Below are positions 12,542-21,236 of a stretch of 64,000 bases of DNA, piece by piece. The number at the start of each line of letters is the position of its first letter. The first letter of the stretch is position 1. The DNA is taken from positions 62,001-126,000 of the forward strand of contig NZ_WTYB01000004.1 in NCBI RefSeq assembly GCF_009828055.1, in the 5' to 3' direction. A model generated the notes under the pieces. It saw nothing but the letters and a program-made list of their open reading frames with translations. It made no database searches and had not been told where the DNA came from. The DNA is from Erythrobacter ramosus (GTDB lineage Bacteria > Pseudomonadota > Alphaproteobacteria > Sphingomonadales > Sphingomonadaceae). The position numbers were made by a program, and so were the translations under genes.

Positions 12542-13963
12542 ATGCTCACCCGCAAACACAGCATTGAAGGCAAGCACCCGTTTGGGAAAGCTGCCGAGCT
12601 GTTCAACACCCTTGATGCCGACGCGGCGATGAAGCTGGCGATGGTCGCGGGTGACGTGACGCTGGTCCTGGACGATACGGGAACGATCCTTGATGCGGCG
12701 TTTGATCCGCGCGAGTTTCCGGCCTTTTCAGGATGGGTGGGGACCAATTGGATCGAGACGGTGACGGATGAAAGTCGCCCGAAAATCATGGAGATGCTGG
12801 CCGCCGCCCGGCGCGGAGAAGTGCAGCATTGGCGGCAGGTCAATCACCCGTCGCGCGATGGTGATGTGCCGATCCGCTATGCTGTGCTCAGCGTCAATGG
12901 CGGCGAACACCGCATCGCCTTTGGCCGCGATCTGCGTGAAGCGGGCAAGTTGCAGCAGCGGTTGCTTCAGGTCCAACAATCGCTCGAACGCGATTACCTC
13001 AGGATGCGCCAGCTGGAATCGCGCTACCGGATGCTGTTCGAACGCTCGACCGAGCCGGTGATGATTGTCGAGGCCGGTACGCTGCGGATCCGCGAGGCGA
13101 ACCCGGCAGCGCATACGCTGGTCGGCACGCGCATCGGTGGTTTGCCCGGTAAGAAGCTGCTGACTTTTATCGATAAAAACTCGTATGATGCGGTCCAGTC
13201 ACTGGTTGGCGCGGCGCTGGTTTCGGACACGGTCAGTCCGGCCCGCATCCGCATCGCCCGCGGGGCGCGCGAAGTGATGGCGACGGTCAATGGGTTCACC
13301 CAGGATCGCGGCCAGTTTCTGCTGGTGCGGCTGGTGCCGGCGAGCGATCGTCCGGCGCCGGATTCCTCCCCGGTTCTGGCGCTGGTCGACCAGATGCCTG
13401 ACGCTTTTGTGGTGGCGGACAGCAACCTTGAAATTGTCACCGCCAACGCTGCTTTTGTCGAGCTTTTGCAAGCCGCTAGCGTCGATCAATTGCGCGGGCG
13501 GCACCTGTCGGAATCGATCGGTCGGCCCGGGATTGACCTCGATCTGATCGAAGGCCAGATCGACCAGCATGGAGCCGCGCGCAATGTCGCGACGATCCTG
13601 CGGGTTGGCCATGATATTGAAGGCGAAGCGGTTGAATTGTCGGCGGTTCGCACCTCGGGCGAGGATGGCTATTATGCCTTCGTGATCCGCCCGGTTGGAC
13701 GCCGCTTGCGCGATTTGCCGCCCGGTGCGCAGGATATGCCGCGCTCCGTCGAGCAGCTGACCGAGCTGGTCGGGCGGATGTCGTTGAAGGACATCGTGCG
13801 CGAAAGCACTGATCTCATTGAGAGATTGTGTATCGAGGCGGCGCTTTCCTACACCTCCGATAATCGCGCATCGGCAGCAGAAATTCTCGGCCTTTCGCGC
13901 CAGAGCCTCTACTCCAAGCTGCACCGTTATGGGCTTGGCAATCTGGCTGGCGACGGCGAGTAA
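12542..13963 (+). CDS. ppsR: Transcriptional regulator PpsR (CrtJ)
   Basis: 473 residues. The order is an N-terminal domain, PAS domains (around residues 160-240 and 280-380), an acidic/helical linker, and a C-terminal Fis-type helix-turn-helix (about 440-466, ASAAEILGLSRQSLYSKLH). It is the aerobic repressor, or dual regulator, of bch, crt and puf genes and binds TGT-N12-ACA palindromes, several of which occur in this window. Oddity: the protein has a single cysteine, Cys430, just before the helix-turn-helix. The second cysteine used for the intramolecular disulfide in Rhodobacter PpsR is absent. Confidence 0.95.
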   Translation: MLTRKHSIEGKHPFGKAAELFNTLDADAAMKLAMVAGDVTLVLDDTGTILDAAFDPREFPAFSGWVGTNWIETVTDESRPKIMEMLAAARRGEVQHWRQVNHPSRDGDVPIRYAVLSVNGGEHRIAFGRDLREAGKLQQRLLQVQQSLERDYLRMRQLESRYRMLFERSTEPVMIVEAGTLRIREANPAAHTLVGTRIGGLPGKKLLTFIDKNSYDAVQSLVGAALVSDTVSPARIRIARGAREVMATVNGFTQDRGQFLLVRLVPASDRPAPDSSPVLALVDQMPDAFVVADSNLEIVTANAAFVELLQAASVDQLRGRHLSESIGRPGIDLDLIEGQIDQHGAARNVATILRVGHDIEGEAVELSAVRTSGEDGYYAFVIRPVGRRLRDLPPGAQDMPRSVEQLTELVGRMSLKDIVRESTDLIERLCIEAALSYTSDNRASAAEILGLSRQSLYSKLHRYGLGNLAGDGE

Positions 13964-14245
13964 CGGCAGGCCCGGTTGGGCTTAATGCCTCGCCACCATG
14001 CCCTGCACAATCGCCGTATCGGCCTGACTCCAGATCGGGTCAGGACCAGCCCAAACCGGGGCTGGCGGAGGGCCATTCGAGCCGGCAAAATCGCCCATGT
14101 CATCCAACCTGACACACCGCCTGACACGTCCTAATTGGACATAGGCTGGACGTATTCACCCAAATGAACAAAAAAATCGGACGATCGCGGGACATAAGTG
14201 TCAAAATAATTTGACGCCTATGACTGTCAGGCATAGCCTTCGATT
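13964..14245. promoter_or_regulatory. Spacer before bchG with PpsR-type operator and predicted promoter
   Basis: No coding sequence is supported in these 282 bases. A PpsR-like palindrome TGT-N12-ACG is at 14199-14216. Its right half contains TTGACG (14211-14216), followed by exactly 17 bases and TAGCCT (14234-14239), a plausible -35/-10 pair for bchG. Additional half sites (TTGGACA at 14135-14141, GGACA at 14190-14194) lie upstream. The predicted transcription start falls at or next to the bchG ATG. Confidence 0.65.
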
Positions 14246-15184
14246 ATGGAGCACTCGGTACCCTCGACTCGCACAGTGCCCAACTCGGCGCCAGGTTCAG
14301 GCCTGCGCCCGCGATCGGCGCCGCGGCCGCGCGATGTGCTCGAACTGCTCAAACCCATCACCTGGTTTCCGCCGATGTGGGCCTTCATGTGCGGCGCGGT
14401 GTCGTCCGGTGCCGGGCTAGAGGGCCGCTGGTGGTTCGTGGCTGGCGGCGTGTTACTGGCAGGGCCGTTGGTGTGCGGAACCAGCCAGGCGGTCAACGAC
14501 TGGTTCGACCGCCACGTCGACGCCATCAACGAACCGCACCGCCCGATCCCGTCGGGGCGCATTCCGGGGCGCTGGGGCCTGTATATTGCGATTATCGCGA
14601 CGCTGATTTCGGCCGGCATCGGCTGGCTGCTCGGTCCGCTGGTGTTCATTGCCGGGCTGGTGGGCCTTGCTTTTGCTTGGGCCTATTCCGCGCCGCCGCT
14701 GCGCTTCAAGGCCAATGGCTGGCTTGGCCCACTGGTGTGCGGGCTGACCTATGAAGGTCTGAGCTGGTTCACTGGCGCCGCCGTCATGCTCGGCGCGATG
14801 CCTTCGGCCCACGTCATCACCGTGCTGGTGCTCTATTCGATTGGCGCGCACGGGATCATGGTGCTGAATGACTTCAAGGCGGTTGAGGGTGACCGCCAGA
14901 CGGGCCTGACCTCGCTTCCCGTGGTGATGGGAGTCGGCCCTGCTGCAAGGCTCGCCTGCGTCACTATGGCCGCCGCGCAGGTCGCGGTGATCGCGCTGCT
15001 GGCCGTATGGGGCTACAACCTTTCCGCTCTGATTGTGACCGGCGTGCTTGCCGCGCAGATCGCCGCGATGCCCAAGCTGATCCGCGATCCGGCGAAACAT
15101 GCGCCGTGGTATAACGGCGTGGGCGTGACACTCTATGTGCTGGGGATGCTGGCAGCGGCGCTGGGCCTTGGGGGCTATATTTGA
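14246..15184 (+). CDS. bchG: Bacteriochlorophyll a synthase (prenyltransferase)
   Basis: 312 residues of the UbiA membrane prenyltransferase family with about eight membrane segments. The first aspartate-rich motif NDWFDRHVDAINEP is at residues 84-97, followed by HRPIPSGRIP. It esterifies bacteriochlorophyllide a with geranylgeranyl or phytyl diphosphate. The N-terminus is some 15-20 residues longer than I expect for BchG and no Shine-Dalgarno is visible before the ATG. The stop overlaps the next start (TGATG), so this gene heads a coupled operon bchG-PucC-like-bchP. Confidence 0.96.
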   Translation: MEHSVPSTRTVPNSAPGSGLRPRSAPRPRDVLELLKPITWFPPMWAFMCGAVSSGAGLEGRWWFVAGGVLLAGPLVCGTSQAVNDWFDRHVDAINEPHRPIPSGRIPGRWGLYIAIIATLISAGIGWLLGPLVFIAGLVGLAFAWAYSAPPLRFKANGWLGPLVCGLTYEGLSWFTGAAVMLGAMPSAHVITVLVLYSIGAHGIMVLNDFKAVEGDRQTGLTSLPVVMGVGPAARLACVTMAAAQVAVIALLAVWGYNLSALIVTGVLAAQIAAMPKLIRDPAKHAPWYNGVGVTLYVLGMLAAALGLGGYI

Positions 15185-16542
15185 TGCACGCCTCGCTCGC
15201 CGCACCGATGACAACCAAGGCCGGGTTCGGCTGGTTCGGGATCGTGCGGATTGGCCTGGTGCAGGCCTCGATCGGCGCGCTGGTGATGCTGACCACGGCG
15301 GTGCTCAACCGGTTGATGATTGTCGAGTTCCAACTGGCAGCGGCAATCCCCGCCGGACTGGTCGCATGGCACTATGCGGTGCAGCTGGGCCGACCGCTTT
15401 GGGGGCACGGTTCCGACAAGGGACGCAGCCGCGTGCCGTGGATCATTGGCGGGCTGGTGGTGCTGGCTGCTGGCGCGCTACTGGCGACGCAAGCGACCCT
15501 GATGATGGCGAGCACTTTCCCCGCCGCCTTCGCGCTGGCCGTGTTCGCCTATGCGCTGATTGGCGTCGGCGTGGGCGCAGGCGGGACTTCGGCGCTCGCA
15601 CTACTGGCTTCCGGCGTCGCGCCGGAACGGCGCGCGGCAGCCGCTGCTGTCACGTGGATCATGATGGTGGGCGGCATTGTTGCCTCGGCGATCACAGTGG
15701 GCGAATTGCTCAAGCCCTATTCGCCCGAGCGACTGCTCGAAGTGGCGGGCGGGCTTGCGGCGGTGACGATTGCCGTGACCGTGCTGGCGACCTTCCGGCT
15801 GGAGCGGCAAGCGGGCCAGTTCCGCGATAGTGCCGAAGACGCGCCCGCACCCGATTTCCGCGCTGCCCTTGCCGAGATCTGGCACGAGGCCGCGGCGCGG
15901 CGCTTTACCATATTCATCTTCGTCTCGATGATCGCGTTCTCAATGCAGGACCTGATCCTCGAACCCTTCGCGGGTCTGATTTTCGGCCTGTCGCCGGGGG
16001 AATCGACCAAGACCGTGGGCCAGTTCCACCAAGGCGGCATCCTGATCGGCATGATCATCGCCGGGATCGGCGGCAGTGCCTTTTCGGGCAAGCGGGCAGA
16101 GGGTCTGCGTCCGTGGGTGGTATGTGGTTGCCTTGCTTCAGGGCTGGGGCTGGGCGCGCTCGGGCTGGCGGCGGTCAACGGGCCGCCGTGGCCTTTGGGG
16201 ATCAACCTCTTCGTGCTGGGCTTCGGCAATGGCGTCTTCGCGGTTGCCGCAATCGGATCGATGATGGGCCTGGCCGGCGCGGGCGAGAACACCCGCGAAG
16301 GCGTGCGCATGGGCGTGTGGGGCGCAAGCCAAGCGATTGCCTTCGGGCTGGGCGGGCTAATTGGCGCGCTGGGCCTCGATGCCGCGCGCCGGACGCTCGA
16401 GAATGACGGCGCGGCGTTTCAAGTTGTTTTTGCCGTGGAAGCGGCAGCCTTCGTGCTTGCTGCCCTACTGGCAGTGAAGGCCACAGGCGGGGCTGCAATG
16501 CGCGCCGCCATGATCAAGCAAAAGAGGGAGGTCTTCGCATGA
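15184..16542 (+). CDS. PucC/Bch2-family membrane transporter
   Basis: 452 residues from the ATG at 15184, preferred over the TTG one codon earlier because it forms TGATG with the bchG stop. It has about twelve hydrophobic segments with family motifs LVQASIGALVMLTTAVLNRL and WGHGSDKGRSRVPWI. It is homologous to LhaA (1271-2710) but belongs to the branch usually found between bchG and bchP, thought to supply or handle bacteriochlorophyll during antenna assembly. The exact substrate is unproven. It overlaps bchP by 4 bases. Confidence 0.88.
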   Translation: MHASLAAPMTTKAGFGWFGIVRIGLVQASIGALVMLTTAVLNRLMIVEFQLAAAIPAGLVAWHYAVQLGRPLWGHGSDKGRSRVPWIIGGLVVLAAGALLATQATLMMASTFPAAFALAVFAYALIGVGVGAGGTSALALLASGVAPERRAAAAAVTWIMMVGGIVASAITVGELLKPYSPERLLEVAGGLAAVTIAVTVLATFRLERQAGQFRDSAEDAPAPDFRAALAEIWHEAAARRFTIFIFVSMIAFSMQDLILEPFAGLIFGLSPGESTKTVGQFHQGGILIGMIIAGIGGSAFSGKRAEGLRPWVVCGCLASGLGLGALGLAAVNGPPWPLGINLFVLGFGNGVFAVAAIGSMMGLAGAGENTREGVRMGVWGASQAIAFGLGGLIGALGLDAARRTLENDGAAFQVVFAVEAAAFVLAALLAVKATGGAAMRAAMIKQKREVFA

Positions 16543-17732
16543 ACCAGACAATCTATGACGCAGTCATCATCGGCGGCGGTCCTTCCGGCGCGACTGCGGC
16601 GACCGATCTCGCGCTTGCCGGTCATTCGGTGCTGCTGATCGAGCGCGGCGGCCGGATCAAGCCCTGCGGCGGCGCGATCCCGCCGCGGCTGCTGGCTGAT
16701 TTCGACATTCCGCAAAGCCTGCTGGTCGCCAAAGCGCGCTCCGCCCGGATGATTGCGCCTTCGGGGCGTGCTGTCGATATGCCGGTGGGCGAGATCGGCT
16801 ATGTCGGCATGGTCGACCGTGAGGAATTCGACGAAGCCTTGCGTGAACGTGCGCGCCACTCCGGCGCCGAGCGCCTGACCGCCACCTTCGAGAAGATTGA
16901 GCGCGACAACAACGCGCATCCCATTGTCACCTTCCGCCGGAGCCGCGGTGCTCCGATCGAAAGCGTGCGCGCCCGCGTGGTGATTGGCGCGGACGGCGCG
17001 CGCTCCGCAGTGGCCAAGCAATGCCTGCCGGGCGCCGAGCGCATCCCGTGCGTTTTCGCCTATCACGAAATCATCAAATCCCCGCCGCGCAATACCGACC
17101 AGTTCGATGCCTCGCGCTGCGATGTCTATTACCAGGGCCGCCTCTCGCCCGATTTCTACGCCTGGGTGTTCCCGCATGGCGACACCGCCAGCATCGGGGT
17201 GGGCAGCGCCAACAAGGGCTTCAGCCTGCGCGGCGCGATTGCCACGATGCGCGATGATCTGGGGCTGGACCGCTGCGAGACTTTGCGCCGCGAAGGCGCG
17301 CCGATCCCGCTCAAGCCACTGAAGCGCTGGGACAACGGCGCGGACGTGATCGTAGCCGGCGATGCCGCGGGCGTCGTTGCGCCTGCTTCGGGCGAGGGCA
17401 TCTATTACGCGATGGTCGGCGGGCGACTGGTGGGTGAGGCGGCTGCGGCCTTCCTCAAGACCGGCGAGGCCAAGCACCTGCGTTCCGCGCGCAAGGCCTT
17501 CATGAAGGAGCACGGCAAGGTGTTCTGGGTGCTCGGGATGATGCAGTATTTCTGGTATTCGTCCGACAAGCGCCGCGAGCGGTTCGTGACCATGTGCGAT
17601 GACAAGGATGTGCAGGAACTGACCTGGCAGGCTTACATGCACAAGAAGCTGGTGCGCGCCAAACCGATGGCGCACATCAAGATTTTCCTGAAAGACACCG
17701 CCCACCTGCTCGGCCTTCGCCCTGCGACCTGA
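16539..17732 (+). CDS. bchP: Geranylgeranyl reductase
   Basis: 397 residues of the FAD-dependent geranylgeranyl reductase family. The dinucleotide-binding motif VIIGGGPSGATAA is at residues 9-21, followed by the RGGRIKPCGGAIPPRLL block typical of BchP/ChlP. A second flavin-contact motif is VIVAGDAAGVVAPASGEGI. It reduces three double bonds of the geranylgeranyl tail to phytyl. The start overlaps the preceding gene (ATGA), completing a translationally coupled trio. Confidence 0.96.
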   Translation: MNQTIYDAVIIGGGPSGATAATDLALAGHSVLLIERGGRIKPCGGAIPPRLLADFDIPQSLLVAKARSARMIAPSGRAVDMPVGEIGYVGMVDREEFDEALRERARHSGAERLTATFEKIERDNNAHPIVTFRRSRGAPIESVRARVVIGADGARSAVAKQCLPGAERIPCVFAYHEIIKSPPRNTDQFDASRCDVYYQGRLSPDFYAWVFPHGDTASIGVGSANKGFSLRGAIATMRDDLGLDRCETLRREGAPIPLKPLKRWDNGADVIVAGDAAGVVAPASGEGIYYAMVGGRLVGEAAAAFLKTGEAKHLRSARKAFMKEHGKVFWVLGMMQYFWYSSDKRRERFVTMCDDKDVQELTWQAYMHKKLVRAKPMAHIKIFLKDTAHLLGLRPAT

Positions 17733-17787
17733 CAGTATCGCGGCGCTTTCCGTTGCAGGTTGGCGGGTGCGACTCTAAGCTCGTGCA

Positions 17788-18270
17788 ATGAACCGAATGA
17801 TGATCATACCCGTGACCGTTGCGACGGGTGCGGCGCTGTGTGTTGCCGCCCTTGGCGCGACTGTTACCGATCTTGGCCCGTGGTATCAGGCGCTGGCCAA
17901 GCCCGACTGGAACCCGCCCGATCTGGTCTTCCCGATGGGCTGGACGGTGATCTACGCCTTGATCACGGTCGCCGGGATCACCGCCTGGCGCGCCGCGCCG
18001 ACATCAGCGGCGGCGGAGTGGGTGTTGGGGCTTTTCGCCCTGAACGGCTTTCTCAACATCAGCTGGAGCCTGATCTTCTTCCGCCTCCAGCGGCCCGACT
18101 GGGCGTTTTATGAGGTCACGTTGCTGTGGCTCTCGATCCTTGTGATCATCGTCTACTGTGGGCGCTTCTCCAAAACGGCCGCGCTGCTGCTGGTGCCGTA
18201 TCTTGGCTGGGTCACCTTCGCGGGTGCGCTCAACTGGTCGGTGGTGCAGCTGAACGCTCCGTTCGGCTGA
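17788..18270 (+). CDS. tspO: TspO/MBR family tryptophan-rich sensory protein
   Basis: 160 residues with five predicted membrane segments and the family signature WYQALAKPDWNPPDLVFPMG near residues 31-50, followed by WTVIYALI and LNISWSLIFFRLQ. In Rhodobacter, TspO in the outer membrane lowers expression of photosynthesis genes under oxygen, probably by tetrapyrrole export or turnover. It lies 55 bases after bchP in the same direction, consistent with a place in the bchG operon. Confidence 0.93.
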   Translation: MNRMMIIPVTVATGAALCVAALGATVTDLGPWYQALAKPDWNPPDLVFPMGWTVIYALITVAGITAWRAAPTSAAAEWVLGLFALNGFLNISWSLIFFRLQRPDWAFYEVTLLWLSILVIIVYCGRFSKTAALLLVPYLGWVTFAGALNWSVVQLNAPFG

Positions 18271-18301
18271 GGCCGAGGGCGCGGGCGGGGAAGGCGACAG
18301 C

Positions 18302-18583
18302 ATGGCAGGCGGAGGCCTCATCGAAATCCTGTTCGACAACGGCCATGCGGCTGACGTGATCCTCGGCGTGCTGGCGATCGAGGCCGTATGGCTGCGTGAT
18401 CGCAAACGCTGGAGCTGGCGGGCGATTGCCGGACTGCTCGGCCCTGCGGCGCTGATCGTTCTGGGCCTGCGCGCGGCGCTGGTAGGCGCGGACTGGTGGT
18501 GGATCGCGCTGCCGCTGGCCGCATCCTTGCCGCTGCACCTGCTGGATCTACGCAGCCGCATCGCTGCGCCTCCAAAGCCCTAG
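18302..18583 (+). CDS. Small membrane protein of unknown function
   Basis: 93 residues, two to three hydrophobic segments (around 15-30, 40-60, 65-80), Trp/Leu-rich, ending in a basic proline tail (RSRIAAPPKP). I recognise no named family. It follows tspO by 31 bases and may share its transcript. Codon usage looks like the neighbours, and third positions are strongly GC, supporting a real gene. A membrane role linked to TspO or pigment handling is guesswork from position. Confidence 0.65.
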   Translation: MAGGGLIEILFDNGHAADVILGVLAIEAVWLRDRKRWSWRAIAGLLGPAALIVLGLRAALVGADWWWIALPLAASLPLHLLDLRSRIAAPPKP

Positions 18584-18649
18584 TTGTGCCTCCGCCGGAG
18601 AGCGCCGCGGCTCCTCCCGCCCGCGCCTCTCGCCGGCATCCCAGACAGC

Positions 18650-18685
18650 AAAAAACCCGGCCGGGCCATCGGGCCAGACCGGGTT
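18650..18685 (-). terminator. Rho-independent terminator of the puf operon
   Basis: On the minus strand, 58 bases after the pufM stop, AACCCGG (679-685 of 18xxx) pairs with CCGGGTT (654-660), enclosing an inner GGCC-rich stem, and the hairpin is followed directly by six T (18650-18655). This is a textbook intrinsic terminator for leftward transcription. The A-run on the other side also allows partial function for the tspO-side operon. A second short hairpin CCCCC-TT-GGGGG lies at 18696-18707. Confidence 0.88.
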
Positions 18686-18743
18686 GTGTGCTTTGCCCCC
18701 TTGGGGGTTAGGAGGCCGGGCCGGTGAGGGCCCGGTTCCCTGG

Positions 18744-19715
18744 TTATCCGCCCTGCGAAGCCTGTGCTGCGCCCGACGGATCGTAGTTGATCGTATCCGG
18801 AGCGTAGTAATGCTCTTGCGCCCACAGGTACCAGTTATCCACCACAGTGCCGGTCAGCAGAATGCCGATCCCGCCCGTAAGCGTAACCAGAACTGCAAAC
18901 CACCAAGCCCAGCGGTGGATCGATTCGAACGTGGCATTGAAGCCCATCACCCAGCGCCAGAACAATGCACCGCGTTCAGCTGCCGTGCCGCGATCGGTAA
19001 TCTGTTCGATCTCGCGCTCACCGCCGTAGCGGCCAAGTGCCAGGATCGTCGCACCGTGCATCGCGAACAGCACTGCCGACCCATACAGGAAGACAATCGA
19101 GAGCGCGTGGAACGGATTGTAGAACAGGTTGCCGTAGACCAGCGAGAAGTTGTTGGTCCAGTCAAGGTGGCTGAAGATGCCGTAAGGCACCGCCTGCGAC
19201 CAATCACCCAGCAGCATCGGGCGAATGAATCCCAGCACCAAGAACAGCCAGATGGCTGAAGCGAAAGCCCAGGGAATGTGCATCCCCATGCCCAGCGCCT
19301 TGGCCCGCATGTAGGTGCGGGCCCACCAGCACAAGACCGAAATGGTCAGGAACGCGCCGGTCAAAATGAACCAGCCACCCTCGTTCAGGGGCACGAACGG
19401 GCTGAAGCCATATTCAGGCCCCGGGGGGTTCAGCGAAAGCCAGAACAGCTCACGCATGAAGGTCTGCGGGCTCCAGCCGGCCTGCGCCCAGAAGTTCAGC
19501 CCGATGATCAGGAAAGCAGCTGTCCCGAAGGCCAGAGCGATCGTGCCCAGAAAGCCGAGATAGACCGGGCCGATCTGGGCCTGGCCCAGCTTGCCCATCC
19601 AGTAGTTGTGGCCGACCAGGGCAATGCGCCCTTCGCTGCCGTCGAGGTGCGGGACGCCCATTTCGGGCGGTCCTTGCACCTGGACCTGTGTAAATATGTT
19701 TTGATAAGTCGCCAT
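18744..19715 (-). CDS. pufM: Photosynthetic reaction centre subunit M
   Basis: 323 residues, the normal length. It has five membrane helices with the conserved histidines for bacteriochlorophyll and iron, for example [31 protein letters not shown] and [13 protein letters not shown] pairs with L (pufL) to hold the special pair, pheophytins, quinones and iron. The C-terminal tail after [12 protein letters not shown] is short, and no pufC cytochrome follows; the intrinsic terminator comes instead. It starts 14 bases after pufL. Confidence 0.98.
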   Translation of the reverse strand: MATYQNIFTQVQVQGPPEMGVPHLDGSEGRIALVGHNYWMGKLGQAQIGPVYLGFLGTIALAFGTAAFLIIGLNFWAQAGWSPQTFMRELFWLSLNPPGPEYGFSPFVPLNEGGWFILTGAFLTISVLCWWARTYMRAKALGMGMHIPWAFASAIWLFLVLGFIRPMLLGDWSQAVPYGIFSHLDWTNNFSLVYGNLFYNPFHALSIVFLYGSAVLFAMHGATILALGRYGGEREIEQITDRGTAAERGALFWRWVMGFNATFESIHRWAWWFAVLVTLTGGIGILLTGTVVDNWYLWAQEHYYAPDTINYDPSGAAQASQGG

Positions 19716-19729
19716 GGTTCAGGTGCTCC

Positions 19730-20554
19730 TTACGACCAGATCGGAATCTTCTTCCAGAAATCCCAGAATTCGATCCAGCTGCCGACATACAGAGTGCCGG
19801 AGATGACGATGCAGATGGCGCTCCAGAACCCGGCGCTCAGCGCCAGGAAGAGTCCCACCCGGTGGATGCCGAGCGTGCCGACCGAGTACCCGATGAAGTC
19901 CCGGAAATAGGTATCTTCATATTCAGGCGACTTGACGTCGGTGCCTCCCGAAGGATTGACCGCCGACAGCACCAGACCGCCATGCAGAGCCAGTGCGAGC
20001 GCGTTCGTGAAGAAGAACGAGATCGCGAGCATGTGCACAGGGTTGTAGTGGAAGTTGCCGAAGGCATATCCGACGTTCGAGACCCACTCGAGGTGCGTCC
20101 AGATCCCGTAAGGGAAGCCGTTGCCCCACGCGCCCATCCACAGGGGACGGATGACGTTTAGTGAGACATAGGCGAACACAGCCACACTGAAGGCGATCGG
20201 CACGTGGTAACTCATGCCGAGCTTACGGGAGATTTCCGCCTGCCGCAGCACCCACGAAACGAAGGCAACGACGGCGCAGCAGGTGATGATCTGCCAGTAT
20301 CCGCCTTGCGCCATCGGCGCGAGGCTCAGGCCATATTCGACGGGTGGCGGATTGATCGAAATAAGCCAGGGGTTGAGGGTCGGACCCTGTGTAGCGGCGG
20401 CGAAGATCAGCATTGTGCCCAGAAGGGCGCTGATCGCCGTCGTCACTCCAAAGAATCCGACATAAAACGGCCCGACCCAGAAGTCGAAAAGGTCGCCGCC
20501 GATTAATGTGCCACCGCGGACGCGGTATTTCCGCTCGAAACTAAGGAGCGCCAT
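19730..20554 (-). CDS. pufL: Photosynthetic reaction centre subunit L
   Basis: 274 residues, matching the family. It has the N-terminus [20 protein letters not shown], five membrane helices, and histidine motifs in [20 protein letters not shown] and [10 protein letters not shown]. The ribosome site GGAGGAT lies 7 bases before the ATG on the minus strand, right beside a GC-rich hairpin (20567-20583) in the pufA-pufL gap. That arrangement could limit L/M synthesis relative to LH1. Confidence 0.98.
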   Translation of the reverse strand: MALLSFERKYRVRGGTLIGGDLFDFWVGPFYVGFFGVTTAISALLGTMLIFAAATQGPTLNPWLISINPPPVEYGLSLAPMAQGGYWQIITCCAVVAFVSWVLRQAEISRKLGMSYHVPIAFSVAVFAYVSLNVIRPLWMGAWGNGFPYGIWTHLEWVSNVGYAFGNFHYNPVHMLAISFFFTNALALALHGGLVLSAVNPSGGTDVKSPEYEDTYFRDFIGYSVGTLGIHRVGLFLALSAGFWSAICIVISGTLYVGSWIEFWDFWKKIPIWS

Positions 20555-20566
20555 AGGTCCATCCTC

Positions 20567-20637
20567 CCCGCCAGCGAGGCGGGTGCTATAGGTTTGCCAA
20601 AAAGTGTTAGGAGGCAGGCAGGCGAACCTGCCCCCTC
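20567..20637 (-). promoter_or_regulatory. pufA-pufL intercistronic hairpins (mRNA stability element)
   Basis: Two stem-loops lie in the 99-base gap. At 20611-20637 the RNA-sense strand forms GGCAGG-UUCG-CCUGCC, a six-pair stem with a UUCG tetraloop, extended by four more pairs across an internal loop. At 20567-20583 CCCGCC pairs with GGCGGG around a five-base loop, next to the pufL ribosome site. In Rhodobacter, hairpins at this place protect the pufBA segment from 3' decay, giving excess LH1 over reaction centre. The same role is inferred here. Confidence 0.8.
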
Positions 20638-20653
20638 ACATTTCAAGCAGGAA

Positions 20654-20848
20654 CTATCCCGCCGCCGGAGCTTCCGACGATTCGATAGCTGCCTGAGCCG
20701 GTGCGGGTGCGCCGGGAGCGCGCTCGAGCCAGTTATAGCGATCCGTGCTGAGCAGGATGAAGTGGATGGTGAACGCCAACACGGCGAGACCAACATGGAG
20801 CGCGACGAGGGCGCGACGGATGTCAAAGTAGAACCAAACTCTCCACAT
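20654..20848 (-). CDS. pufA: Light-harvesting LH1 alpha polypeptide
   Basis: 64 residues. The amphipathic N-terminus MWRVWFYFDIRRALVALHVG leads to a single membrane helix. His29 (FTIHFILLS) is the bacteriochlorophyll ligand and is followed by the conserved DRYNWL. The C-terminal tail is rich in Ala and Pro (about 20 residues). With the beta chain it forms the ring around the reaction centre. Confidence 0.97.
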   Translation of the reverse strand: MWRVWFYFDIRRALVALHVGLAVLAFTIHFILLSTDRYNWLERAPGAPAPAQAAIESSEAPAAG

Positions 20849-20924
20849 GGGAAAATTCCTTTCATGTACCGATCAGATATCTGCACGGCCTGCCGATTGC
20901 AGGCAGTGCGCAATCATGATGGAA

Positions 20925-21065
20925 TTAGAGCCAGGGCTTGTAGGCCCACATCAGGGCATGAGCCACGAGCGCGATCACCACGTAAAGGGTGAAGGTGCCC
21001 ATGAAGCCCTTGTGGATTTCCTGAGCCTCTTCAGGCGTCAGGTGAGTTCCGATACGTTCGTTCAT
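20925..21065 (-). CDS. pufB: Light-harvesting LH1 beta polypeptide
   Basis: 46 residues from the ATG at 21065 (MNERIGTHLTPEEAQEIHKG). The frame stays open further upstream, but that extension has no antenna similarity. The two family histidines are His18 (EIHKGF) and His36 (LVAHALMW), the latter being the bacteriochlorophyll ligand. The terminal WAYKPWL is typical. It lies 76 bases before pufA and 171 bases after bchZ. No pufQ reading frame is present between bchZ and pufB. Confidence 0.96.
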   Translation of the reverse strand: MNERIGTHLTPEEAQEIHKGFMGTFTLYVVIALVAHALMWAYKPWL

Positions 21066-21107
21066 CGGGTTTTCTCCGTTCAGTTGGGTTTGATTGAGAG
21101 CCCGAAA

Positions 21108-21200
21108 GCTCCCTTCGGCGTCCCCGCGTGATCCCCCACGTGGATTGGAGAGCCCCCTCGAAGGGAGCATGGGATTGTGCCGTCGCGGAAAGGCTCCGCG
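21108..21200 (-). promoter_or_regulatory. Inverted repeats in the bchZ-pufB leader
   Basis: GCTCCCTTCG (21108-21117) and CGAAGGGAGC (21159-21168) are perfectly complementary ten-base arms enclosing a 41-base loop that itself can fold through CCGCGTG/CACGTGG. Nearer bchZ, CGCGGA (21184-21189) pairs with TCCGCG (21195-21200). These structures lie where pufQ and the puf promoter or processing sites sit in Rhodobacter. They may mark an mRNA processing point that separates bchCXYZ from pufBALM; this is inferred. Confidence 0.6.
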
Positions 21201-21236
21201 TCAGCGACAAAGGCTTGGATTGGGCGCGCATGATCG

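Noticed and set aside
21066..21236. Search for pufQ between bchZ and pufB
   Set aside because: The 171 bases contain inverted repeats but no frame with PufQ-like membrane character.
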